From assembly GCA_963775695.1 (NCBI GenBank), contig CAVZJU010000002.1, positions 434,001-498,000 of the forward strand: a DNA stretch of 64,000 nt. The letters are read 5' to 3'. The stretch's first letter is position 1. Each line of letters opens with the position of its first letter. Below are positions 40,719 to 47,920 of this stretch, piece by piece. Below the pieces are notes generated by a model. The model was not told the DNA's origin. It saw only the letters and a program-made list of their open reading frames with translations, and searched no databases. Made by a program: the position numbers and the translations under genes. The stretch comes from DATBLE01 sp963775695. GTDB taxonomy: Bacteria; Actinomycetota; Thermoleophilia; Gaiellales; Gaiellaceae.

Positions 40719-41399
40719 ATGTCAGCTGCGTTGATCGTTGCCGAGCCCGAGACCGAGACCCGCGGCTTTCTCGAGCGGCAGCTCGCCGACGACGGCTTCG
40801 ACGTCCTCGGCGCCAGCCATCCGGGCGAGGTCTTCGATCTCGCCGAACGCGTGCGTCCCGACCTGGTCCTCGTCGCCGAGCTGGAGCTCTGCACGCGTCT
40901 CCGCGACGGCGTTCCGGGCCGGTCGTGGAACCGCGACGTCCCCGTGATCCTGCTCGGTCGCGAGGAGGCGAACGCCGTCGACCGCGCCCGCGCCCTGGAG
41001 CGCGGCGCCGACGACTACGTCGACCGGCCGTTCGCGTACGAAGAGCTGCGCGCGCGGATCCGGGCGGTGCTGCGGCGGGCGGCGCCGAAGCCGGGAGAGG
41101 TGCTCGAAGCGGGTGACATTCGGATCGACCGGCCGACCCGTTGCGTCCTGGTCGCGGGGCGCCGGTTGCTGCTCCCGGCGAAGGAGTTCGAGCTCCTCGC
41201 CAAGCTGGCCGAGCAGCCGACGCGCGTCTACGAGAAGGACGAGCTGCTCCGCGAGGTCTGGGGCTTCCGTTCGATCGGGCGCACCCGGACGCTGGATTCG
41301 CACGCGTCGCGCGTGCGCCGCCGGATCGCTCCGCTCACGAAGACGCCCTATGTGATCAACGTCTGGGGGGTGGGGTACCGGCTGATGCTGCCGGACTAG
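40719..41399 (+). CDS. OmpR-type response regulator with degenerate receiver domain
   Basis: 226 residues. The winged-helix output domain is normal (LLLPAKEFELLAKLA, KDELLREVWGF, TLDSHASRVRRRI, VWGVGYRLML). The receiver fold is kept (GADDYVDRPFAYEELRARIRAVLRR) but its active site is not. The phosphoacceptor position in PDLVLVAELEL is Ala instead of Asp, the switch Thr is Gly (VILLGRE), the conserved Lys is Arg (DRPF), and the N-terminal acidic pair is EPE. It is probably phosphorylation-independent. There is no partner kinase nearby. TACCGT lies 7 nt before the ATG. Confidence 0.85.
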   Translation: MSAALIVAEPETETRGFLERQLADDGFDVLGASHPGEVFDLAERVRPDLVLVAELELCTRLRDGVPGRSWNRDVPVILLGREEANAVDRARALERGADDYVDRPFAYEELRARIRAVLRRAAPKPGEVLEAGDIRIDRPTRCVLVAGRRLLLPAKEFELLAKLAEQPTRVYEKDELLREVWGFRSIGRTRTLDSHASRVRRRIAPLTKTPYVINVWGVGYRLMLPD

Positions 41400-42364
41400 T
41401 TTCCGTCGAACGCCCGGACGAGCGTCTCGCCGGCGAGGGCGACGGAATCGAGGTCGTACGGGTCGGGCATGTTCAGGATCAGGGCTTCGATCCCGGCGTC
41501 GAGCAGCGCTCGTACCTGCTCGGCGACCTCGTCGGGCGCGCCGAGGGTGAGTACGTTCCGCAGGCGCTCGGGGTCGAGCTGCAGTCGGTCCGGCCAGGAG
41601 GCGAGGCGGCGTTCCGCCTCCTCGTGGCTCCCGGCGATCGCGAGCGTCCCGAGCCGTGTCCGCGTTATCTCCTTCGGGTTGCGTCCGACGTCGGCACAGT
41701 GGCTGTCGAGCACGTCCATCAGGTGCCGCGAACGTTCGGGATCGCCGAAGATGTTGCACGCATCGGCGTGCTCGGCGACCAGCCGCAGCGTCTTCTTCTC
41801 GCCGCTTCCGCCCACGAGGATCGGGATGTCGCCGCGGATTGGCCGTGGGTTGTTGAAGACACCCTCGACCCGGAAGTGTCGCCCCTCGTAGGTCGGCGCG
41901 TCCTGCGTGAACATCGCACGCGAGATCAGGAGGGCGTCCTCGAGCCGCTCGAACCGCTCCTTCAGCGTTGGGAAGTCGAAGCCGTATGCGCGGTGCTCGT
42001 CCTCGAACCAGGCCGCGCCGAGTGAGTGGATGGCGCGTCCTCCCGAGATGACGTCGAGCGTGGTGGTGATCTTCGCGTGCAGCGCAGGGTTTCGGTAGGT
42101 GACGGCCCCGACCATCAGGCCGAGGTTCAACCGCTCGGTGCGCGCGGCGATGGCGGCGAGCGCCGTGTTGCCCTCGAGCATCCAGTTCGTCGGCGGGCCG
42201 ACGCCGGGGATCTGGTGCAGGTGATCCATGACGAACAGGGAGTCGAACCCCGATGCGTCGGCGGTCTCTGCAATCGCGACCAGCCGTGCGAAGAGATCGG
42301 CCGGGGCGACGCCGGGGAAGTTGAAGCTCGGAAGCTGCAGGCCGATCCGGACCGGTGCGCGCAT
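41396..42364 (-). CDS. LLM-class (probably F420-dependent) oxidoreductase
   Basis: 322 residues of the luciferase-like monooxygenase fold: RIGLQLPSFNF, DSLFVMDHLHQIPGVG, ERLNLGLMVGAVTYRNPALHAK, LDVISGGRAIHSLGAAWFEDEHRAYG and DIPILVGGSGEKKTLRLVAEHADACNIFG. Actinobacterial members of this type mostly use coenzyme F420; the substrate is unknown. ATG 42364 is 6 nt behind TACGGT on this strand; an adjacent GTG at 42367 would add one residue. It shares a CTAG stop overlap with the convergent response regulator. Confidence 0.85.
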   Translation of the reverse strand: MRAPVRIGLQLPSFNFPGVAPADLFARLVAIAETADASGFDSLFVMDHLHQIPGVGPPTNWMLEGNTALAAIAARTERLNLGLMVGAVTYRNPALHAKITTTLDVISGGRAIHSLGAAWFEDEHRAYGFDFPTLKERFERLEDALLISRAMFTQDAPTYEGRHFRVEGVFNNPRPIRGDIPILVGGSGEKKTLRLVAEHADACNIFGDPERSRHLMDVLDSHCADVGRNPKEITRTRLGTLAIAGSHEEAERRLASWPDRLQLDPERLRNVLTLGAPDEVAEQVRALLDAGIEALILNMPDPYDLDSVALAGETLVRAFDGN

Positions 42365-42402
42365 CACCGCACCGTATCGTCCGCGTTCGGGCTACGCGTC
42401 GA

Positions 42403-42759
42403 TCAGAACGGGCCGCGGGGCTCGTAGCTGCCGCGGCGTGCACCCACTGCGACGAACGTCATCCCGTCCGGCCCGGCGACGGGCTGGCGCGTCGTCTCGG
42501 GATCGAAGCGGAGGAAGGTGCCGACCGTGACCGGCACCTCCTCGCCTTCGACGCGCCAGTGGCCGGAGCCGGCGACCACGACGTTGACCTCCTCCTGGCC
42601 GGAGTCGGACTCGTCATGCTCGACGCCCGGCGCACCGGCCGGCAGCTCGAACCAGTTGATCCCGAAGGCCTCGAGCCCCAGCTCGCGGCGGACGAAGCGC
42701 ACGGCGCCGCCGGGGCCCGCCCCGTCGATGTCCTCGATGTTCTTGACGCTGTAGCCCAT
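42403..42759 (-). CDS. Cupin-domain protein
   Basis: 118 residues forming a single cupin barrel: GINWFELPAGAPGVEHDESDSGQEEVNVVVAGSGHWRVEG (first cupin motif with His and Glu) and VGTFLRFDPETTRQPVAGPDGMTFVAVGA. The second metal-binding histidine appears to be missing, so it may be a binding rather than catalytic cupin. It overlaps the SRPBCC gene by one base and is the last gene of the ArsR operon. Confidence 0.75.
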   Translation of the reverse strand: MGYSVKNIEDIDGAGPGGAVRFVRRELGLEAFGINWFELPAGAPGVEHDESDSGQEEVNVVVAGSGHWRVEGEEVPVTVGTFLRFDPETTRQPVAGPDGMTFVAVGARRGSYEPRGPF

Positions 42760-43235
42760 CAGCCTCTCTTCCCCGAGACCCGTGCGAAGTGCCGAGTGTA
42801 GTGGCTGAGAACCTCTCCCCAGCCGCTGTCGTAGCCAGAACGGGCCTCCTGGGCCCGCCCGGCGAGGATCTCCCAGCCGCGGTGCTCCAGGTCGACCCGA
42901 GTGCCGTCGCCCTCGGCGGCGAAGCACACCTCCAGCTCGGTGGCCTTCGACGAATCGTGTCCTGGGTACCAGGTCATGACGAAGCGGGTGGGCGGCTCCC
43001 AGGCGAGCACCCGGCCCCATTCGCCCTCGCCGCCGTCGTCGTGGCGCTCGAAGATGCGCCCGCCGACCTGCTCCTCGAAGACGACCTCGGTGATCCGCTC
43101 GCCGCCTATCGAGTACATGCCGAGCGGCCACCACGTCCCGAGCCCGCGCGTGAAGACTTCGAACGCGCGCTCCGGGCTGCAGTCGACCACGAGGGTCTTG
43201 TGGACCGGCGCGATCACTGCCTGCGTGTTGCTCAC
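42759..43235 (-). CDS. SRPBCC (AHSA1-like) ligand-binding domain protein
   Basis: 158 residues of the START/AHSA1-like fold: VHKTLVVDCSPERAFEVFTRGLGTWWP, EVVFEEQVGGRIFERHDDGGEGEWGRVLAWEPPTRFVMTW and a C-terminal helix with GWGEVLSHYTRHF. Such proteins bind hydrophobic ligands and are frequently encoded with ArsR-type regulators, as here. The start overlaps the regulator stop (GTGA). Confidence 0.85.
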   Translation of the reverse strand: MSNTQAVIAPVHKTLVVDCSPERAFEVFTRGLGTWWPLGMYSIGGERITEVVFEEQVGGRIFERHDDGGEGEWGRVLAWEPPTRFVMTWYPGHDSSKATELEVCFAAEGDGTRVDLEHRGWEILAGRAQEARSGYDSGWGEVLSHYTRHFARVSGKRG

Positions 43236-43543
43236 GTCTTCCTCCTCCCGCTCTCGGCCGCCGCCTTGAAGCCGGCGAGGGCCTGTTCCCAGAAACTGTC
43301 GAAGTAGGCGCGCAGGTCGGCGATCGCCTTCGGCTCGACGCCGTAGATCCTGCGCGTCCCGTCCTTCCGCTCCGTCACCAGCCCCGCCTCCTTCAGGACG
43401 CGCAGGTGCTGAGAGACCGCGGGACGGGAGATAGGGAGCCCCGCGGCGATCTCGCCGACCGGCCGCGGTCCGCCGCGGAGCCGCTCCATGATCTCCCGCC
43501 GCGTCGCGTCACCGAGCGCATCCATCGCCGTTGCGTAAGCCAT
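43232..43543 (-). CDS. ArsR-family transcriptional repressor
   Basis: 103 residues, winged helix of the ArsR/SmtB fold (MDALGDATRREIMERLRGGPRPVGEIAAGLPISRPAVSQHLRVLKEAGLVTERKDGTRRIYGVE). No metal-binding cysteines are present, so it is not a classical metal sensor. It belongs to the group paired with SRPBCC proteins. A palindromic operator directly precedes its ATG, implying autorepression of the three-gene operon. Confidence 0.88.
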   Translation of the reverse strand: MAYATAMDALGDATRREIMERLRGGPRPVGEIAAGLPISRPAVSQHLRVLKEAGLVTERKDGTRRIYGVEPKAIADLRAYFDSFWEQALAGFKAAAESGRRKT

Positions 43544-43544
43544 G

Positions 43545-43567
43545 ACTTACCGTAAGTATTAACTTAC
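43545..43567 (-). promoter_or_regulatory. ArsR operator: three ACTTAC half-sites
   Basis: ACTTAC (43545-43550), GTAAGT (43552-43557) and ACTTAC (43562-43567) form two overlapping inverted repeats, one with a 1-nt and one with a 4-nt spacer. The spacer reads TAAT and may be part of the -10 box on the minus strand. The site ends 1 nt before the start codon region at 43543. Confidence 0.65.
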
Positions 43568-43642
43568 GCTCATGCCTGCGTCAAGCGGACGGTCCGATGG
43601 TGAACGAGGCTCGTCGGTTTGGTGACGATTGGGTGACCGGCG

Positions 43643-43671
43643 TTGTCACGGCACACCGGCGTCGTTAGGGT
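43643..43671 (+). promoter_or_regulatory. Promoter TTGTCA-17-TAGGGT, leaderless
   Basis: -35 TTGTCA (43643-43648), 17-bp spacer, -10 TAGGGT (43666-43671), then 6 nt to the GTG at 43678. Both hexamers fit a housekeeping sigma factor. Confidence 0.65.
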
Positions 43672-43677
43672 CGCAGC

Positions 43678-44088
43678 GTGGCCGTGTCCTCCGACAGGCT
43701 TCGAGGTCTCCCGCTTTTCTCGTCGCTCTCCGACGACGCGCTCGACGCCGCGGCGCGGCTGTTCGCGGAGCGGCAGGTCGAATCTGGGACGTGCCTCACG
43801 GTGGAGGGGGCGTCCGGCTACTCCTTCTTCGTGATCGAGGACGGGGTGGTCGAGGTCGAGCAGGACGGCAAGCTGGTGAACACGCTCGTCGCCGGCGACT
43901 ACTTCGGCGAGATGGCCATCATCACCGGCGAGCGACGCAGCGCGACCGCGAAGGCGGCCTCGACCGTTGACCTGCTCGTCCTCTTCGGAACCGACTTTCG
44001 TGTCCTCGAGCGCGATGTGCCTTCGGTCGCACCGGCGATCGTGAAGACGATGGACGAGCGGGTCGCGCCGGCCGTCAGCGCCGACTAG
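43678..44088 (+). CDS. Cyclic nucleotide-binding domain protein
   Basis: 136 residues forming one cNMP-binding domain: LRGLPLFSSLSDDALDAAARLF, the beta-barrel with SFFVIEDGVVEVEQDGKLV, and the phosphate-binding cassette GDYFGEMAIITGERRSATAKA, which keeps Gly-Glu and the Arg-Ser-Ala-Thr of functional sites. No DNA-binding domain follows, so it is a stand-alone receptor or partner subunit. The class III cyclase at 18200 could supply the ligand. It ends sharing a CTAG with the convergent ogt gene. Confidence 0.85.
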   Translation: MAVSSDRLRGLPLFSSLSDDALDAAARLFAERQVESGTCLTVEGASGYSFFVIEDGVVEVEQDGKLVNTLVAGDYFGEMAIITGERRSATAKAASTVDLLVLFGTDFRVLERDVPSVAPAIVKTMDERVAPAVSAD

Positions 44089-44639
44089 AGCAGCGCCCCC
44101 TCCAGTCGGAGCAGGAGCTCCTTGCGCTCCAGGCCGCCGGCGTAGCCGACCAGCGAGCCGCCGGCGCCGACGACGCGGTGGCACGGAAGTACGATCGGGA
44201 TCGGGTTACGGTTCATCGCGCCGCCGATCGCACGGGCGGCCTTCGGCCGACCCACCTTGGCGGCGAGCGCGCCGTACGTCGTGACCTGGCCGTACGGGAC
44301 TCGGGCGAGCTCGTCCAGCGCGCGGCGGTGGAAGTCGGCGACCGGCGTGAGGTCGAGCCGGAGGTCGAACTCCCGCCGACGACCCTCGAAGTACTCGTCC
44401 AGCTCCCGGCGGATGCCGTCGACCCGGCGCGGAACGCGGAGGACGCGCACGCCGAAGTCGCCGGCCAGCTCGTCGAGGGCGTCGTCGGGCCGGTAGGCGA
44501 TCCGGCAGAGGCCGCGGTCGGTCGCGGCGACCAGTAGCTCGCCGACAGGCGAGTCGGCGAGGTCGTAGGCGACGTCGACCAGCCCCTCGCGGTCGGCGGC
44601 GTCGCGGAAACGGCGGTCGAGATCGGCCGGGACGGTCAT
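44085..44639 (-). CDS. ogt: Methylated-DNA--protein-cysteine methyltransferase
   Basis: 184 residues. Removes methyl from O6-methylguanine by irreversible transfer to its own cysteine. The active-site motif PCHRVV (Cys about 154) is preceded by the helix-turn-helix YGQVTTYGALAAKVGRPKAARAIGGAMNRNP and followed by GSLVGYAGGLERKELLL. The N-terminal domain carries SPVGELLVAATDRGL. It overlaps the stop of the ECF sigma gene (ATGA), so a sigma factor and a DNA-repair protein are translationally coupled. Confidence 0.92.
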   Translation of the reverse strand: MTVPADLDRRFRDAADREGLVDVAYDLADSPVGELLVAATDRGLCRIAYRPDDALDELAGDFGVRVLRVPRRVDGIRRELDEYFEGRRREFDLRLDLTPVADFHRRALDELARVPYGQVTTYGALAAKVGRPKAARAIGGAMNRNPIPIVLPCHRVVGAGGSLVGYAGGLERKELLLRLEGALL

Positions 44640-45103
44640 GTGGTCTCCTTTCTGCGCAGGCGGCGAACACCGGCAGAGGCCGCTTGGCGGGCAGCATCCT
44701 CGGACGAGCCGAGGGCCGCGCCGATGGCGGCGTAGGGCATGTCGTAGGCGTAGCGGAGGACGACCGCCGCCCGCTCGGTCGGGGGCAGGGCGCCGGTCAG
44801 GTGTTCCAGCTCCGCATACGCCGGACGCCGCGGCAGCTCGGCCTGCTCCTCGAGCTCGGCCGACGGGCGTTCGCGGCGGAAGGCGTCGACGGCGACGTTG
44901 CGGGCGATGGTCAGCACCCAGGCGCGCAGGTGGTCGCCGTGACGCAAGGACGTGTACGCCCGCAGCGCGCGTAGGAACGTCTCCTGAAACGCGTCCTCGG
45001 CCCGCTGTCGCCCGAGCCGCCGCACGAGCAGGCCGTACACCTCGTCGCGGTGCTCGGCGTAGAAGCGCTCGAACGGTGGCATCGTCACTGCGGCTTCCAT
45101 CAT
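44636..45103 (-). CDS. ECF-type RNA polymerase sigma factor
   Basis: 155 residues from the ATG at 45103 (a second ATG follows at 45100). Region 2 is FYAEHRDEVYGLLVRRLGRQRAEDAFQETFLRALRAY with LRAWVLTIARNVAVDAFRRER. Region 4 is LEHLTGALPPTERAAVVLRYAYDMPYAAIGAALGSSEDAARQAASAGVRRLR. Upstream start codons would extend into the neighbouring gene and are not used. No anti-sigma factor is adjacent; the coupled downstream gene is ogt, suggesting control by alkylation stress (inference). Confidence 0.88.
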   Translation of the reverse strand: MMEAAVTMPPFERFYAEHRDEVYGLLVRRLGRQRAEDAFQETFLRALRAYTSLRHGDHLRAWVLTIARNVAVDAFRRERPSAELEEQAELPRRPAYAELEHLTGALPPTERAAVVLRYAYDMPYAAIGAALGSSEDAARQAASAGVRRLRRKETT

Positions 45104-45143
45104 CGAGGGAAACGCCGCCGGCCGCGCCCGTGTGAGATCGGTT

Positions 45144-46082
45144 CTACGCCGCTTCGAGCCAGGCGTCGGCCACGGCTCCGACATGGCGATGGTCGGTGCC
45201 GCAGCAGCCGCCGATGACGGTCGCGGCGGGGAGGAGGGAGCGGAGCGTCCGGTACTGGTCGGCCAGCTCGGCGGGATCGCCCTCGTCCAGCTCCTCGGCC
45301 TCGTCGAGTTCGGCGTGGCTCTTGCGCGACGCGTTCGCCCGCACGCCGCCGATCCGCCCGATCCAGTCGCCGCCCTGCTCGAGCGCGCCGGTGAAGTGGG
45401 TCGGGTGCGCGCAGTTGATCATGAAGTAGGCGGGGGCACCGTCGGTGTCGGCGTCCACTCGCCCGATCGCCTCCCCGAGCGCCGTTCCGCCCGGCAGGCG
45501 ACCGTCGGTCTCGACCGTGAACGAGATCACGACGGGGATCCCGGCCCGGACCGCGGCGCGCGCGATCCCGATCGCCTCCTCGGGGTACGTGAGGGTGAGC
45601 CCGGAGATCATGTCCGCGCCCGCGCCGGCGAGCGTCTCGACCTGCGCCGAGTGGTATCGCTCCGCCTCGTTCGCGGTCATCAGCGCTCCCGGCCGGTACG
45701 CGTCGTCGCGAGGGCCGACCGTGCCGCAGACCACGACTGCGGTCGGGGAATGGTCGGCCCGGACGTGCCCGATGAGTCGCACCCCCTTCCGGTTGGCCTC
45801 CGCGAGCCGCTCGGCGTCGTAGCCGAGCCGGCGGCCCCAGTCGGCGTTCGCCCGCCACGTCGGGGTGTCGAGCACGAGTCCGATGCCGCGCTCGCGCGCG
45901 AGCGCCACGTACGGCTCGAAGTACGAGCGCAGCTCGCTCGTCCCGGCGTCGCTCTTCAGCAGCGGGAACGCCGCGAAGCAGGGCAGGTCGATCCCGCGCT
46001 GGAACGTCAGCACCGTCTCCATGCCGCCGTCGGTCATGCACGTCAGACCCAAGGTCTGGGGAAGTGCCTGCCGGTACCCCAT
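45144..46082 (-). CDS. Homocysteine S-methyltransferase family protein
   Basis: 312 residues. The zinc-binding cysteines of the family are present: Cys in MINCAHPTHF and the pair in IGGCCGTDHRHV. TDGGMETVLTFQRGIDLPCFAAFPLL is the usual N-terminal block. It transfers methyl from a donor such as S-methylmethionine or SAM to homocysteine, or acts on a related thiol. ATG 46082; the 96 bases to mraZ contain the MraZ boxes on the other strand. Confidence 0.85.
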   Translation of the reverse strand: MGYRQALPQTLGLTCMTDGGMETVLTFQRGIDLPCFAAFPLLKSDAGTSELRSYFEPYVALARERGIGLVLDTPTWRANADWGRRLGYDAERLAEANRKGVRLIGHVRADHSPTAVVVCGTVGPRDDAYRPGALMTANEAERYHSAQVETLAGAGADMISGLTLTYPEEAIGIARAAVRAGIPVVISFTVETDGRLPGGTALGEAIGRVDADTDGAPAYFMINCAHPTHFTGALEQGGDWIGRIGGVRANASRKSHAELDEAEELDEGDPAELADQYRTLRSLLPAATVIGGCCGTDHRHVGAVADAWLEAA

Positions 46083-46140
46083 CGCCGCCGGAACGGTATC
46101 TCACCCGGCAGAGGCATCTTTGGGACGGCAGGGTTGAATT

Positions 46141-46174
46141 GTGGGGTGTAGTGGGGTACAGTGGGGCAGCGTGG
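46141..46174 (+). promoter_or_regulatory. MraZ operator: four GTGG(GG) repeats at 10-bp spacing, overlapping a -10 box
   Basis: GTGGGG at 46141, 46151 and 46161 and GTGG at 46171, each exactly 10 bp apart. MraZ is known to bind direct TGGGN repeats with 5-nt spacers upstream of its own gene, which is the same arrangement. TACAGT (46157-46162), a likely -10 box, lies inside the array. Confidence 0.75.
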
Positions 46175-46178
46175 ACCA

Positions 46179-46613
46179 ATGCTACTGGGCGAATACGAGC
46201 ACACCCTGGACGAGAAGAGCCGCCTCACGCTGCCGGCGCGCTTTCGCGTGGCGATGGCAGACGGCGTCGTTCTCACCCGCGGGCTCGACTCCTGCGTCGA
46301 GGCCTACCCGTCGGGCGACTGGACGCAGCTGGTCGAAGACCGGTTGGCCGGCCTCGACCCGCTCAGCCGCGAGACCCGCGTCCTCGAGCGCTTCTACTAC
46401 ACGGGGGCGATCGAGGCCAAACCCGACAAGCAGGGCCGCGTGATGCTGCCGCCGGTGTTGATCGAGCATGCCAAGCTCGGTCGCGAGGTGGCCGTCGTCG
46501 GCATGCGCGGACGAATCGAGATCTGGGATCGCGCCGCGTGGCGCGCCCAGATCGAGGAGGTCATGGGAAGTGCAGAGCATGTTGCCGAACGTCTTGCAGC
46601 CCGACACGACTGA
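46179..46613 (+). CDS. mraZ: Transcriptional regulator MraZ
   Basis: 144 residues with two SpoVT/AbrB-like swapped-hairpin halves: LGEYEHTLDEKSRLTLPARFR and YTGAIEAKPDKQGRVMLPPVLIEHA. MraZ binds the repeats before its own gene and tunes expression of the division and cell-wall cluster. ATG 46179 gives the conserved N-terminus; a GTG at 46161 lies inside the operator and is rejected. It overlaps rsmH by 35 bases. Confidence 0.95.
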   Translation: MLLGEYEHTLDEKSRLTLPARFRVAMADGVVLTRGLDSCVEAYPSGDWTQLVEDRLAGLDPLSRETRVLERFYYTGAIEAKPDKQGRVMLPPVLIEHAKLGREVAVVGMRGRIEIWDRAAWRAQIEEVMGSAEHVAERLAARHD

Positions 46614-47538
46614 CCACGTCCCGGTCCTCGCAGACGAGGTGCGGGCGCTGCTCGCCCTCGAGCCCGGGCACACGCTGGTGGACGCAACCTTCGGCGCCGG
46701 GGGTCACGCGTCGCTGCTCGCGCGCGACCTCCACGGTGACGGCAAGGTGATCGCGATCGACCGCGACCCGACCGTGCGCCCGTACTTCGAGCACTTCCGG
46801 CGCACCGCGGCCGTCCAGGCGCGGTTCCTGCGCGGCGACTACTCGATCGTCCTTGCCCAGCTGGCCGAGAACGGCGTCCGCGCCGACGCGATCCTGCTCG
46901 ATCTCGGCGTCTCCAGCATGCAGCTCGACCGGCCCGAGCGCGGGTTCTCGTACGCCACTGACGCTCCGCTCGACATGCGGATGGACCCCTCGTCCGACTA
47001 CTCCGCGCGCGAGCTCGTGAACGAGGCGTCCGAGCGCGACCTCGAGCGAATCTTCCGCCGCTACGGCGAGGAGCGCTACGCGCGCCAGATCGCCCGCGCG
47101 ATCGGTCGCCGCCGCCGCAAGCAGCCGTTCGAGCGCACCGGCGAGCTCGTCGACACGATCAAGGCCTCCATTCCCGCACCGGCCAGGTTCGGCGACGGTC
47201 ACCCGGCCAAGCGCGTCTTCCAGGCGCTCCGCATCGCCGTGAACGAGGAGCTCGATGCGCTCGAGGACGCGCTGCCGGCCGCGGTCGAAATGCTCCGGCC
47301 GGGTGGCCGCATCGCCGTGATCGCGTTCCACTCGCTCGAGGACCGAATCGTCAAGCACTTCTTCCGCGAGGAGGCCCGCGGCTGCACCTGCCCGCCCGAC
47401 TTCCCGGTCTGCGCCTGCGGCCACGAGCCGGTCCTGCGTGTGCTGACCCCCAGGCCGGTGCGCCCGACCGCCCGCGAGGCCGCGCTCAATCCGCGTGCCG
47501 CCTCCGCACGGCTGCGGGTCGCCGAGAAGACCGCATAA
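46579..47538 (+). CDS. rsmH: 16S rRNA (cytosine-1402-N4)-methyltransferase RsmH
   Basis: 319 residues (formerly MraW). It has DHVPVLADEVRALL, the SAM motif LVDATFGAGGHASLL, LLDLGVSSMQLDRPERGFSY, and the end with IAFHSLEDRIVKHFF and TPRPVRPTAREAALNPRAASARLRVAE. It methylates C1402 of 16S rRNA in the decoding centre. GTG at 46570 would add three residues. The last base of its stop is the first base of the ftsL-like start. Confidence 0.94.
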   Translation: MLPNVLQPDTTDHVPVLADEVRALLALEPGHTLVDATFGAGGHASLLARDLHGDGKVIAIDRDPTVRPYFEHFRRTAAVQARFLRGDYSIVLAQLAENGVRADAILLDLGVSSMQLDRPERGFSYATDAPLDMRMDPSSDYSARELVNEASERDLERIFRRYGEERYARQIARAIGRRRRKQPFERTGELVDTIKASIPAPARFGDGHPAKRVFQALRIAVNEELDALEDALPAAVEMLRPGGRIAVIAFHSLEDRIVKHFFREEARGCTCPPDFPVCACGHEPVLRVLTPRPVRPTAREAALNPRAASARLRVAEKTA

Positions 47539-47918
47539 TGGCGGCCGCCGCCCCTCAGCCACGGGTGCGAGTGGAGGCGGCCGAGGCGGCGCAGGCGGCC
47601 CGGACGGTCGAGGCCCGGCCGAGGCCGCGCCGCCGCGCCGAGCGGCGGCCGCGCGTTGCCAGCGGCGTGATCTGGATTGCGGTGATCGGCGCGCTCCTGG
47701 TCGGGGTCGTCTTCATGAACGTCGCCGTCCTCCGGCTGAACATCCAGCTCGACCAGCTCGGCCGCGACCGCACGCGCCTGCGCGCCGATAACGCTCAGCT
47801 CGCATCGCAGCTCTCCAGCGCGCAGGCGGCCGCACGGATCCAGGCGCTGGCGCGCAAGGAGCTGGGCGTCCAGCCGGCGCTCGCGCAGGAAACGACGTAC
47901 GTCCGGCTGAAACCATAG
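47538..47918 (+). CDS. ftsL: FtsL/DivIC-like division protein
   Basis: 126 residues with a basic, Ala/Arg-rich cytoplasmic N-terminus (about 1-40), one membrane helix (VIWIAVIGALLVGVVFMNVAVL), and a short leucine-zipper coiled coil (LNIQLDQLGRDRTRLRADNAQLASQLSS) outside. This is the layout of FtsL, which bridges FtsQ and the FtsW-FtsI synthase. Identification rests on topology and position between rsmH and ftsI; the sequence itself is poorly conserved across the family. Confidence 0.8.
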   Translation: MAAAAPQPRVRVEAAEAAQAARTVEARPRPRRRAERRPRVASGVIWIAVIGALLVGVVFMNVAVLRLNIQLDQLGRDRTRLRADNAQLASQLSSAQAAARIQALARKELGVQPALAQETTYVRLKP

Positions 47919-47920
47919 GC

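Noticed and set aside
46161..46178. GTG 46161 as the mraZ start
   Set aside because: It lies inside the MraZ repeat array and on the -10 box; ATG 46179 gives the conserved MraZ N-terminus.
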